From NCBI GenBank assembly GCA_033239125.1, contig BSWB01000001.1:26563501-26627500 (forward strand): DNA of 64,000 bases. The letters are read 5' to 3'. The position numbers were made by a program, and so were the translations under genes. This document shows positions 23,823 through 36,795 of the stretch, piece by piece. Numbering within the stretch: position 1 is the first letter of the stretch; every line of letters starts with the position of its first letter. The notes below the pieces were generated by a model. The model had not been told where the DNA came from. It saw only the letters and a list, made by a program, of their open reading frames with translations, and did not search any database. The DNA is from Fagopyrum homotropicum (Eukaryota > Streptophyta > Magnoliopsida > Caryophyllales > Polygonaceae).

Positions 23823-25706
23823 TCATTCTAGGTGAAGTGGGGCAATCATAACCACCGGAGCTCCCGGGACATACTTCTTCAACCGGTGCCCATTCACCTT
23901 GAAATCTCAACAATGCTCCCCTCCTGTCTCAATAGCTCCATTGGGGAAGACCTTCTTCACCACATATGGCCCGGTCCATCTTGATTTTAGCTTTCCGGGG
24001 AAAAGCCGCAGCCTTGAGTTAAAAAGAAGGACAAGGTCTCTTTCACTCAACTCCTTCGGAATGAGGCGCTTGTCATGCCACCGTTTGGTCCTCTCCTTGT
24101 AGATCCGGGCATTCTCATAGGCATCCAACCAGATCTCCTCAAGAGCGTTCATATCAAGCAACCTCTTCTCTCCCGCCTCCTTGAGGTCAAAATTTAGCCA
24201 CTTAATGGCCCAATAAGCTCTATGCTCCATCTCTACCGGAAGGTGGAAAGACTTGCCATAGACTAATTTGTAGGGAGTAGTGCCAATTGGTGTCTTGAAA
24301 GCGGTTCTATATGCCCACAAGCCATCATCGAGTTTCATAGCCCAATCCTTTCTTGTCCTAGAGACCGTCTTCTCAAGTATCCCTTTTATCTCCCGGTTGG
24401 AGATCTCCACTTGGCCACTAGTTTGGGGGTGGTAAGGTGTTGTCACCTTATGAGTCACCCCATACTTAGCCAAAAGTGCCCCAAAGTTCCTATTAGTGAA
24501 GTGCTTCCCTCTATCACTTATGATCACCCTTGGTGTTCCAAACCTAGGAAAGATCACTCGGTTGAAGAACCGCAACACAACCTTGGCATCATTTGTAGGA
24601 GAGGCGATTGCTTCCACCCATCTCGAAACATAATCAACCGCCAATAGGATGTAGAGGTTGCCACATGAAGAAGGGAATGATCCCATGAAGTCCACACCCC
24701 ACACATTAAATATCTCCACTTCTTGTATGTTGTTCAAGGGCATCTCATTCCTCCTTGAGATGTTGCCCGTCCTTTGGCAAGCATCACAAGCTACCACAAA
24801 GCTTTGCACATCCTTGAACAAACTCGGCCAAAAGAAGCCCGATTGCAATACTTTCGCACATGTCTTGTGTGAGCTAGCATGCCCTCCACATGGCAAGGAA
24901 TGACAATGGCGGATCACACTCTCTACCTCATCCTCCGGTATGCATCTTCTAAACATTCCATCCGGCCCTCTCTTGAACAAAAGTGGTTCACTCCAATAGC
25001 AGTGCCTCACATCTTTGAAGAACTTCTTTCTTTGGGCATATGTCAAACCGGGAGGTACTTCCTCACACACAAGATAGTTCACAATGTCGGCATACCATGG
25101 CTCACTTCCTCTAGACACTTGGAACAAACACTCCTCCACCATTTGCAATTGCTCATCCCGGAATGAGTCATCAATCGGGATGTCATCTCTTTCAAGCTCC
25201 AATGGTGGGAGTCTACTAAGGTGATCCGCCACGGAGTTCTCGGATCCCTTCTTGTCCCGGATTTCCAAATCAAACTCTTGAAGAAGAAGGATCCACCGAA
25301 TCAACTTAGGCTTTGCATCCTTCTTGGTAAGGAGATAACGGATCGCAGCATGATCCGTATATACTATGACCTTTGCTCCAACAAGATATGAGCGGAACTT
25401 CTCAAAAGCATACACCACCGCTAGCAACTCCTTCTCGGTGGTAGCATAATTGAGTTGGGCATCATCTAGCGTCTTGCTAGCATAATAAATGGCATGTGTG
25501 CGCCCATCTTTCCTTTGCCCCAAAACAGCCCCAACGGCTACATCACTTGCATCACACATGATCTCAAACGGTAAACTCCAATCCGGAGGTTGCATGATAG
25601 GTGCGGAGATCAAAGCGTTCTTCAACCTACAAAAAGCCTCAAGGCAATCCTTGGAGAAAACAAACTCAACATCTTTCATTAGTAGGTTAGTAAGAGGTTT
25701 AGAAAT
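23823..25706 (-). pseudogene. B2 RNase H-integrase segment of gag-pol
   Basis: Same structure as the B1 segment, with TGA at 23907-23909 and the original stop at 23823-23825; open part 23907-25679. It has a private Pro-to-Ser change in the first integrase motif (VDFMGSF instead of VDFMGPF), next to the catalytic Asp. Confidence 0.88.
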
Positions 25707-28700
25707 TTAAGAGAAGTCTTTAATAAACCTCCGGTAAAAACCGGCATGCCCTAAGAAACTCCTTACCCCCTTCACCGAGGTAGGTGGTGGCAACTTCTCT
25801 ATCGTTTCAATCTTGGCCCTATCAACCTCAATGCCACGGTTGGACACCAAGTGTCCCAACATAATACCTTCACTTACCATGAAGTAGCACTTTTCCCAAT
25901 TTAAGACAAGGTTTGTCTCCTCACATCTCTTAAGTACTAATGACAAGTTAGCCAAGCAATTATCAAAGGAAGAACCATAAACAGAAAAATCATCCATAAA
26001 TACTTCCATGATGTTTTCAAGGTATTCCGAAAAGATAGCCATCATACACCTTTGGAAGGTGGCGGGTGCATTACACAACCCAAATGGCATTCTCCTATAT
26101 GCAAGAGTACCCCATGGACATGTAAATGTGGTTTTCTCTTGGTCATCGGGGTGGATAGGGATTTGGAAGAATCCACTATAGCCATCTAAGTAGCAAAAAT
26201 GAGAATGTTGGGCTAACCTCTCTAGCATTTGGTCAATGAAAGGAAGAGGGAAGTGATCTTTCCTAGAGGCCATGTTCAATTTCCTATAGTCAATACACAT
26301 CCTCCATCCCGTAACCGTCCTAGTTGGGATTAGTTCATTGTTTTCATTAGTCACTACGGTCATCCCACCCTTTTTGGGAACTACATGAACGGGACTAACC
26401 CACTTACTATCCGAGATAGGGTAGATAATCCCCGCATCTAGCAACTTAATGATCTCTTTCTTGACTACCTCTTTCATTATAGGATTCAATCTTCTTTGAT
26501 GTTCAATAGAGGGTTTATGGTTATCTTCCATCAATATCTTATGCATGCACAAAGAAGGTTTTATGCCAACTAAATCATCAATAGTATAGCCAATGGCTTT
26601 CCTATGCAATCTTAGCTCATGCAACAACTTAGCAAGTTCATCATCATTCAAGCATGCATTCACAATCACCGGATATGTAGAATTATCACCAAGAAAAGCA
26701 TACTTCAAATGAGAGGGAAGGGGTTTGAGTTCAAGTTTAGGAGGACCTTTGTCCAGTGGAGACGATACAAATAACGTTGGATGAGATGAATCCAAAGCAA
26801 ATGAAGACCCTCCAAGGCTCCTTGAAGCTTGATCATCAATGAGGGCTGCTTCTGGGGGAACCATGGTTGGATCCACGGCTCTTGGCACATCCACGGCCAT
26901 GGAAGTTGCCAACCTTGCTCGTTGGAGCTTTCCAAAGAGTTCTACGGCCGTGGAACACATTCCACGCCCGTGGAACCTACAGGTGTTCAGCATGCCTTCG
27001 TGGTCTTCAGTTTCAACTCTTGTTTCCTTTTCTAGTGCTTCCAAGGCCTTGATCTCTTCATTGCAAGCCTCCTCAACACCTTCCTCCATCAAACTTAAGG
27101 TAAGAACCTTCTCCAAGGGGTCCTTGATCAAGATCGAGCTCACAACTTCTCTAGACTCCTCTTGCTCGACAATGTTGAACACATCTTCATCAAGGGTTGG
27201 CCCTTTCATCATTGTGGACAACTTGAACTTCATGTTCTCTTCTCCAATGTTGAAGGAGAGGATCCCATTCTTGCAATCCACTAGGCATCCGGAAGTGGCT
27301 AGGAAAGGTCTTCCTAAGATGATGGGAACGGGATAGTCCGCCGGGATGTCCAAGACAACAAAGTCAATCGGCACATAGAACTTCCCTAGTTGCACCGGAA
27401 TGTCTTCTAAGATCCCAACCGGGTGAGTGATTGAGCGGTCCGCCATGTACAGGGTCATCTTGACTGGCTTTGGCTCTCCTAGCCCAACCTTGTTGCAGAG
27501 TGCAAGCGGGATGATGCTTACACTTGCCCCAAGATCACAAAGGGCTTCATACTTCACTTCTCCCACTCCAATTGGGACACAAAAGGATCCCGGGTCTCTT
27601 AGCTTAGGAGGCATCTCCTCCTTCATCGTTTGAATCAACTCCGAGGATCTCTTTGTCATCCTTACTTCCCCATACTCCTCCAACTTCCTTTTGTTGGAGA
27701 GTATTTCCTTCAAGAACTTGCCATATGCCGGCATTCCTAAAATAGCATCCATGAACGGAATATTAATATGCAATTTAGACATAAGTTCAAGGAATTTACC
27801 AAAGTGATTGTCCAAGCGAGCTCTCGCTCGTGATTGTGGGAACGGTAGTGGTGGTTTGAATGGAGGCGGTGCCACATAGGTTGGCTCAACATCCTTGATC
27901 TTGCCTCCATCTTCTTGCACTATCTCTTCTTCAACCACTACTTGCTTTCCCTTAGCATTATCCCTTGGCAAGGGATCCTTCATACTCAACCCACTCCTCG
28001 TTGTAATGGCCAACACTTGGCCTCTTGGGTTGTCTTCGGTCCTTCCGGGAAGCTTTCCCGGATCTCTATGGGCTTCACCCGCCTTTTGGAACACTTGTGC
28101 TTCCAACACCTTTTGAGCCTTAGAGATGGAAGTCACCGTGCTCTCAAGACCACTCAACCTTCCAAGCAATTGCTCAAACAGCATTTCGGTCCTATCCCTT
28201 GGAGGTTGAGTAAATCCGGGTGGAGGTTCTTGTGAAGCTTTTGGTGGTGGAGTTGTACTTGTGGAAGCGGGAGGGTTCAAGGCTCCATCCGGGTTAGAGT
28301 AGGAAAACCCGGGATGGTTATGGTTGGGCCGGTAATTGTTGAATTGACGGTTGTTGTTGAAGTTCCTTGGGCCTTGGTAGTTGTTATAATTGCCCCTTCC
28401 CATGTAATTCACATCTTCCTCCTTGGAAGACAAGTTTGCTTGCACTTGCACTTGAGGAGTTGCTTGGTTCTTCAAAGTTGTAGCACACAACTCTCTCAAG
28501 GACTTCAATTCATTATTGATGGCATCAAGCTTGAAGTTGCTCATGGTGACTTCACTCACCTCATATGCTCCCGCCTTTCTCCCGTCACTCTTCCTATGGG
28601 AGTATTTCTCAATCACTAGAGCTTGTTTCTCCACAAACTCCCAAGCTTCATCCACATGCTTTTCCATGAAAGTCCCACCGGAAAGAGATTGGAGCTTGAT

Positions 28701-29609
28701 TTGGCTATCTTCATCAAGTCCCTTGAAGTAGATCTCTAATAGCTCAATTTTTGGTATACCATGGTGTGGACAATCTAGGAGAAGATCTTTGAACCTCTCC
28801 AAAGACTTGAATAAACTCTCTCTATCCTTCATCACGAAGGCATTTATCTTCCCTCTTAACTCGGTAGTCTTGGAAGGTGGGAAGAACTTAGTCAAAAACT
28901 CGGTTGTCATCTCCTCCCAAGTACTAACTCGCCCTTGTGGAATAGATTGATACCAAGCCAAGGCTTTATCCTTAAGAGAGAAGGAAAAAGCCCTAAGCTT
29001 ATGGTTATTGCTCTCCAATCTCGGCGGTCTAAGAGTCTCCATCAAAATCTCATAGTTCATCAAGTGTTGATGAGGAGACTCTCCTTCCATCCCTCCAAAT
29101 TGATTATGCCGGATCATTTGTAGAACTTGAGGGCGGAGCTCGTAGTTGTGGGTTGCGGGATCTCCTAAGTTCACACCCGGACGGTGTGCTCTTTGTGCCG
29201 GATCCATACGTCTCCCTAATGTTTGTGGCTCTTCAATTGAAATGGGCACAACCCTAACATTCGCCGCCGGCTACGGTTGTGGTGGAGGAGGTGGAGGTTG
29301 TTGACGATTAAGCTCTCCTTGCACAAGGGCTTGCCTAATCTCATCAATCTCCCTCCTAGTCGCTTCTTGCCTCTCATTGGCAAGTCTCCTTTCTTCCTCC
29401 AAGAGCTCATCTCTTAGCCTTATTTGCTCTAAAGCCTCATCCAATTCAGCTTGGAGATCTCTTCCGGCCATCTCTTTTCCCCTTTTAATGCTCTTGGATC
29501 TAGATCTAAGGGTTTTCTCCGGTTCAGGATCGAATGGAGCTAAATCCTTGCCACGAGATCTTCGCATACACCTAAAGAGTAAGAGATGTCCTGAAAAGCA
29601 AAGACACAA
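25707..29609 (-). pseudogene. B2 gag-protease-RT segment of gag-pol
   Basis: Same frame and stops as B1 (TAG 29271-29273, TAA 25707-25709), open from 29249 to 25707. In gag, the conserved Trp of SWERFKDLL is Leu (SLERF), shared with B3 but not B1 or A1. The LKDKA form (Thr in B1) is ancestral. RT and protease active-site motifs are intact. Confidence 0.89.
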
Positions 29610-29682
29610 ACCAAAGAGAGATCAAAAGCAACAAGAAAGATCTACACTATAAACAATCACAAAATAGACTCAATCTAGACCT

Positions 29683-29702
29683 AGTCCCCGGCAACGGCAC
29701 CA
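29683..29702 (-). other. Primer-binding site of B2
   Basis: Same 20-base site as B1, with T for C at position 4 relative to A1. Confidence 0.85.
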
Positions 29703-29708
29703 AAAACT

Positions 29709-31529
29709 TGTTACGTCTAGGAATAGATGCGCAATAAGCTTTAAATTTATACTCGTTATATGTCTCCTAACTCCTAGCGCACCCGCAGTGTACGGGACGT
29801 TTGTAGTAGGGTTAGTATTCCGAGGTCGAACACAAAGACTAAGGTGAGATTGATTCGATTAGTGATTAAGTCTAGTGAAAATCTAAGCCTTAGAAAAGAC
29901 AAGGGAATAAAGAAATGAAAATCTAAATGTTTTTGGATGGGTTTTTAGGTGATCAATCAAGGATCACGAATCATGCAAAATGAACAATCAACTAAACCAA
30001 CAAATCAAAACAAACAAACAAGCTAAAACGAGATACGAGATCAAGAGAGAAAAGCGGATTCTAGGGGTTGGAAGTTCCGGTTATGGCGTAGGACTCAAGA
30101 TATCTAATCATTCCTTGGATTAACTATGATGTGTTGGGAGTGAGTGTTTCTAGATTGGGGTCAATCACCGGGTAGGTCTCATGGTCCACTAGTTCGTTCC
30201 TAAGATCTTATCACCGGGTAAGTCTCTAAGAATCTAAGGAATGGAATTCTACACAAACCGGATTGTCACCTAGGGATCTAACCTTTCTTCACCGGGTAAG
30301 TCTCGGAAGGGTAAGTCCTAAACAACTATCCTAGCACACTTAGTCCAATGGCGGCTTATGAGGCTCACCACTACCTAGGATTTGTCATCTTTGAAATCTA
30401 AGAGTAAGAATCACCGGGTAGGTCTCTTCTAACACTTAGTTGCTAACACTAGGTCACCCTAGGGTAGTTTTAACTCAACAAACACTAGGATTTCAACATT
30501 ATAACAATCTAAAGCTAGATCCATCGAACCAGGGAGAATCACGGGCTGTTCTACCAAGTCACGGCCATGGACTGGCAAGAACAAACCGTGGACCCTAACA
30601 GAGGTTTCGTTCAAGTGAGTGACTCATCCAAGGGTAAATCTAAGTCCATCCTATCATAGTCCTAACCACAACCATCCTTTCCTTACCCTAGAATCGCATC
30701 TATTTAGCCTACAACATGCATGATAACAATCGAAATCATCAAACATAAAATCATAGCTTCCATTTGCAAGATAATGAAGAGAAAGAGTTGAGAAAGTGAA
30801 GCAAACAAAACCAAGCTCAAAGTAAGATTAGAATGACTCACAACCCTTCCAAAAGAAGGTTTAAATGGTTCATACAACTCTAGAAATCAATTTCGAAATT
30901 CTTCACTACAAAAGCTATCAAAGTCTAGTAATGGTGTGTTCTTCTTCTCTTCTCCAATGGAGCTCCTCTCCTTCAATGGTAGCCCTCCTCCTTGAGAGAA
31001 TCTTCTTGTTGAGAGAGTTTTTGATTGGATGATAGGGGATAATGGATGGCTGCTCCAAGATGCCTCCTCTCAGCCTTGCAGGACCACTTTTATACTACCA
31101 CCATGCTAGAGAAGGCCAAGAGATCGTGGCACAGCTGTCACAACCGTTTGGCAAAAACCACGGGTGGTTCCACGGCCGTGGACCTTCAGTGAACCGTGGT
31201 TTGGTGCTTCAGCTTTGCCTTGGATCATTAAGCTTCGATTTGGTGCATGGCTTGTATTGACAAGGTTCCATGAGTCCTTCTTAGCCCTTAGCTTGCATTC
31301 CAATGAGTCCAAAAGTGTGTCATCTCAAGGAGTGACCCTCGAATGCATCGATTAAGCTCCTAAATCTCCCAAAATACCTATAAAGCAAGCAAAAGTCCGC
31401 GTAGACGTCTATCTCGACAAAATACATGATTTGAGTGCAAACGTCGTGAACTAATGCTAGACCATGCATGAATGAGTGAAAAATCTATCCAAATGAGTGC
31501 CTAATCCTAAGTCATAAATTGTGTTATCA
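29709..31529 (-). repeat. 5' LTR of B2 (1821 bp)
   Basis: One base shorter than the B1 LTR: a C is lost just before the palindrome core near 30560. This deletion and an A at about 30889 (CG to CA in the context AGAAATCAATTTCG) are shared with B3 only. Confidence 0.92.
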
Positions 31530-33778
31530 CTCTCAGCATGTCCTTTAGAGTCTAGATGGTCCACTCGGACTGACCATCATTCTGTGGATGATAAGCAGTC
31601 GTGAATTGCAGACTCGTACCTAGGGCGGCATGCACTTGCTTCCAGAACCTCGAGGTGAACCGTCGGTCTCTTTTAGAGACTATAGTCCTAGGTACTCCGT
31701 GAAGTCTGACTATCTATCTAGTGAACTCCGCTGCTAATCGACTTACCGGCCACATCTCCTTGATAGGAATGAAACGTTTGGTCTTCCTCAGTCGATCTAC
31801 GATGACTCAAAAGGCATCAAAGCCTCGACTCGGTCTCAAACCGGTAACAAAATCCGTAGAAATGTCTTCCCAGTTCCACTGAGAAACGGGAAGTGGGTGT
31901 AACTTGCCTCCTTGACCTGTTGTTTAGTCACACAATGAGCTACATATCTCGTCACATCTGGTTTCAGACCTCCCCACCAAAAAGAGCGTCTAATATCCTG
32001 ATACATCTTACTCGCACCGGGGTGCACTGAGTAAGGTGAAGAGTGAGCCTCCTGAAGGATCCTCTATCTCAACTCTCAATCGGAAGAAACACAAACACGC
32101 TTCTGGCGTCTCAAGATCCCATCAACACCGACTGCAAACTGTGGTGCATCTTCTCGAGACATCCGGTCTCGGATCTCTGTCAGAACGGGGCAAATCTCGT
32201 ACTTCCGTCGGATCTCAACCAACAGATCAGGTAATATCTCCAAGGTGGACAACTGACTGTCGGAATCCTGGTCGATAGTGCTCGATCTTGACCTGCTCTC
32301 TAGTCACACACTGAGCTACATATCTCGTCACATCTGGTTTCAGACCTCCCCACCAAAAAGAGCGTCTAATATCCTATACATCTTACTCGCACCGGGGTGC
32401 ACTGATTAAGGTGAAGAGTGAGCCTCCTGAAGGATCCTCTGTCTCAACTCTCGATCGGAAGGCACACAAACACACTCCTGACATCTCAAGATCCCATCAG
32501 CACCGACTGCAAACTGTAGTGCATCTTCTCGAGACATCCGGTCTCGGATCTGTGTCAGAACGGGGCAACTCTCCTACTTCCGTCGAATCTCAACCAACAG
32601 ATCAGGTAATATCTCCAAGGTGGACAACTGACTGTCAGAATCCAGGAAGTGGATATCCATCTGTAGCCATGCAAGGTCTCGATGCAACTGTGTTTGAGTT
32701 GTCAACCTAGCGATCGCCATCTCCCAAGGAGTCTTCATACTAAGGGCACCAGCTACCACATTCGCCTTCCTCGGGTGGTATAAGATCTCAAGATCAAAGT
32801 CCTTGATCAACTCCAGCCATCTTCCTTGACGGTTATTCAACTCCCGTTGAGTGAATATGTACTTCACACTCTTATGATCTGTGAAAATCTGACATGTAGC
32901 TCCGTACAAATAATGCCTCCAAATCTTCAAAGCATTGAACCACATCAGCCAACTCAAGATCATGGGTAGGGTAATTCTCCTAATACGTCTTTAGTTGTCT
33001 AGACGTGTAAGCAATCACCTTACCCCTCTACATCAGAACACATCTCAAGCCTAGCTTGGATGCATCGTTGTAAACCACAAAGTCCTCAACGCCCTCTGTT
33101 GAGCTAAGATAGGAGCAGAGGTCAACCTCTTCTTCAGCTCCTCAAAACTCTACAGGCACGGCTCGGACCATACAAATCTCGTAAACTTCCTTAGCAAGGA
33201 AGTGAGCGGTCGGGCGATAACTAAAAAGACCTCAACAAAACGCCGGTAGTAGCCTGCTAATCCTAAGAAGTTGCGTACCACCTTGACTTTCTTAGGAAGC
33301 GGTCATGATGCTACTAACTCGATCTTTGCCGGATCAACCTTGATCCCTTCAGCTGAAACGATGTGACCAAGGAATTCTACCTCGGACATCCAAAACTCGT
33401 ACTTAGAGAGCTTGACGTAAAGCTCTATATCCTGTAAGACTTGAAGAACGATCCTCAAGTGTCCTGCATGCTCCTCTCTACTACGAGAGTATACCAGAAT
33501 GTCATTTATGAAGACAACTATAGACTGGTCTAGGAAGTCGATGAAGATGTTGTTCATCAACTCCATGAAAACTAAGGAAGCGTTCGTGAGCCCGAATGAC
33601 ATCACTACAAGCTAGTAGTCGCCATACCTGGTCCGAAATGTCGTCTTGGCTATGTACTGCTCTCTCACCCTCAGCTGGTGATATCCTAATCTCAGATCGA
33701 TCCTCGAAAACACTGAAGCTCCATGCAGATGATCCAAAAGATCGTCGATACAGGGCAATGGTACTTATTCTTGATCGT
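31530..33778 (-). pseudogene. T2: second chromovirus fragment
   Basis: Same content as T1: integrase, RNase H (32574-32963, FTDHKSVKYIF) and RT (33303-33605, FINDILVYS). It shares with T1 the derived MMSFGL (Pro lost) and two other bases that T3 lacks. It is cut by the array junction at 33777. Confidence 0.82.
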
Positions 33779-33798
33779 GCCGAGTTACTTGACTTTGG
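33777..33798. other. Array junction T2/B3, identical to the one at 22687
   Basis: Base-for-base the same filler as at 22687-22708. Identity of such an arbitrary junction means one event followed by copying, not two independent events. Confidence 0.8.
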
Positions 33799-34911
33799 GC
33801 TTTTTCTATTTTTCGAGGTGCATCCACACCGGGCACACATACCAAAGCTCGTTAGGACTATCAGTTTATTTGACTTTGGCAAGGCACCAACACCCGATTA
33901 TGTGAAGTGTGCCGAGTTACTTGTCATTTAAACCAACGTCCCCAAACCTATATTTTTGTCTACACTTTCACAACAAATTCAGCATTTTATTCATGGCATT
34001 CTTTCATCAACATCTTCACTCCACACTTGTTTTTCACACAAATCAACACACTAACATGCTCCTATTCCCGGATGGGTCAAAAGAGGTCAAATTTATATCA
34101 ATTGAGGTGCTCAAACATCATGATCAAGATGAGAAAAAGAGAAAGATGAATTGCCTCATTCATTCCTAGATGGTGTGTAAGAACTAGCATGTAATTTCGA
34201 CTTTCAATACTCAATCTATTCTTAGGCAAACATCATGATCACAAATCATTCATGGGATTCAAGAGAAGTACTTCAAGTCCACATATGCCATTCATAAATT
34301 TAACACATAAGGCCATCCATAGCCAATCCACAAGACAAGATTTATCATTAGGATCATATCCAAACCTAGAAAGCACAATTTTTTTTTTTTTGAATTTTTC
34401 GAAATGAGTATATACAATGCAAGACATGTGATAATATTAAACTATCCTAGATGCTAATCATGCAAAAGATCATACAAACCCCACCCCATACTTAGAAAGA
34501 CATTGTCCCCAATGTGTAAATGAAGTAAAGAAGAGTGAAAGAAGGTTCTCACAATGTAAAAAATGGTTTGCTATGGTATTTGGGATTTCTCAAGTGGAAT
34601 TGATGTTGGGTGATCCTATCAACGATGGTAGAGAGCTCTAAGTGTTCATCAAAGCGTCGGAACCCGCGCTAGGCACCGCTAGCCGTCCAAGTTCCGCGTC
34701 CGCTCCACCCATAATTGAGGAGGGGTTCATCATCATCATTCGCATGCCATGCAAGGCTTCCAATGCTACCAAGACTCTAGCACACACACAAAACACACCA
34801 AACACACAAAAACAGAAAAATCAAAAACAAAAAAGGGAAAACGTTACCAATGGGTTGTCTCCCATCAAGCGCTTCTTTAAGGTCATTAGCTTGACCAAAC
34901 TCGAGGGCGTC

Positions 34912-36795
34912 TCATTCTAGGTGAAGTGGGGCAATCATAACCACCGGAGCTCCCGGGACATACTTCTTCAACCGGTGCCCATTCACCTTGAAATCTCAAC
35001 AATGCTCCCCTCCTGTCTCAATAGCTCCATTGGGGAAGACCTTCTTCACCACATATGGCCCGGTCCATCTTGATTTTAGCTTTCCGGGGAAAAGCCGCAG
35101 CCTTGAGTTAAAAAGAAGGACAAGGTCTCTTTCACTCAACTCCTTCGGAATGAGGCGCTTGTCATGCCACCGTTTGGTCCTCTCCTTGTAGATCCGGGCA
35201 TTCTCATAGGCATCCAACCAGATCTCCTCAAGAGCGTTCATATCAAGCAACCTCTTCTCTCCCGCCTCCTTGAGGTCAAAATTTAGCCACTTAATGGCCC
35301 AATAAGCTCTATGCTCCATCTCTACCGGAAGGTGGAAAGACTTGCCATAGACTAATTTGTAGGGAGTAGTGCCAATTGGTGTCTTGAAAGCGGTTCTATA
35401 TGCCCACAAGCCATCATCGAGTTTCATAGCCCAATCCTTTCTTGTCCTAGAGACCGTCTTCTCAAGTATCCCTTTTATCTCCCGGTTGGAGATCTCCACT
35501 TGGCCACTAGTTTGGGGGTGGTAAGGTGTTGTCACCTTATGAGTCACCCCATACTTAGCCAAAAGTGCCCCAAAGTTCCTATTAGTGAAGTGCTTCCCTC
35601 TATCACTTATGATCACCCTTGGTGTTCCAAACCTAGGAAAGATCACTCGGTTGAAGAACCGCAACACAACCTTGGCATCATTTGTAGGAGAGGCGATTGC
35701 TTCCACCCATCTCGAAACATAATCAACCGCCAATAGGATGTAGAGGTTGCCACATGAAGAAGGGAATGGTCCCATGAAGTCCACACCCCACACATTAAAT
35801 ATCTCCACTTCTTGTATGTTGTTCAAGGGCATCTCATTCCTCCTTGAGATGTTGCCCGTCCTTTGGCAAGCATCACAAGCTACCACAAAGCTTTGCACAT
35901 CCTTGAACAAACTCGGCCAAAAGAAGCCCGATTACAATACTTTCGCACATGTCTTGTGTGAGCTAGCATGCCCTCCACATGGCAAGGAATGACAATGGCG
36001 GATCACACTCTCTACCTCATCCTCCGGTATGCATCTTCTAAACATTCCATCCGGCCCTCTCTTGAACAAAAGTGGTTCACTCCAATAGCAGTGCCTCACA
36101 TCTTTGAAGAACTTCTTTCTTTGGGCATATGTCAAACCGGGAGGTACTTCCTCACACACAAGATAGTTCACAATGTCGGCATACCATGGCTCACTTCCTC
36201 TAGACACTTGGAACAAACACTCCTCCACCATTTGCAATTGCTCATCCCGGAATGAGTCATCAATCGGGATGTCATCTCTTTCAAGCTCCAATGGTGGGAG
36301 TCTACTAAGGTGATCCGCCACGGAGTTCTCGGATCCCTTCTTGTCCCGGATTTCCAAATCAAACTCTTGAAGAAGAAGGATCCACCGAATCAACTTAGGT
36401 TTTGCATCCTTCTTGGTAAGGAGATAACGGATCGCAGCATGATCCGTATATACTATGACCTTTGCTCCAACAAGATATGAGCGGAACTTCTCAAAAGCAT
36501 ACACCACCGCTAGCAACTCCTTCTCGGTGGTAGCATAATTGAGTTGGGCATCATCTAGCGTCTTGCTAGCATAATAAATGGCATGTGTGCGCCCATCTTT
36601 CCTTTGCCCCAAAACAGCCCCAACGGCTACATCACTTGCATCACACATGATCTCAAACGGTAAACTCCAATCCGGAGGTTGCATGATAGGTGCGGAGATC
36701 AAAGCGTTCTTCAACCTACAAAAAGCCTCAAGGCAATCCTTGGAGAAAACAAACTCAACATCTTTCATTAGTAGGTTAGTAAGAGGTTTAGAAAT
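34912..36795 (-). pseudogene. B3 RNase H-integrase segment, with an extra nonsense codon
   Basis: In addition to the shared TGA (34996-34998), a private TAA at 35932-35934 (CAA Gln in B1 and B2, in the KVLQSGFFWP block) splits the integrase zinc region from its core. Open parts are 35932-36768 and 34996-35910. It arose after the array formed. Confidence 0.88.

Larger units (their letters stand above)
22705..31529 (-). mobile_element. Athila-like element B2, second array copy (3' end missing)
   Basis: Near-identical copy of B1 from 11614 rightward. The 3' LTR, polypurine tract and first 535 bp of the 3' internal region are absent. It cannot be an independent insertion because it shares the B1/chromovirus LTR boundary and all three B1 nonsense codons. 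22705-23822 is the non-coding 3' region, with nothing else recognised. Confidence 0.9.
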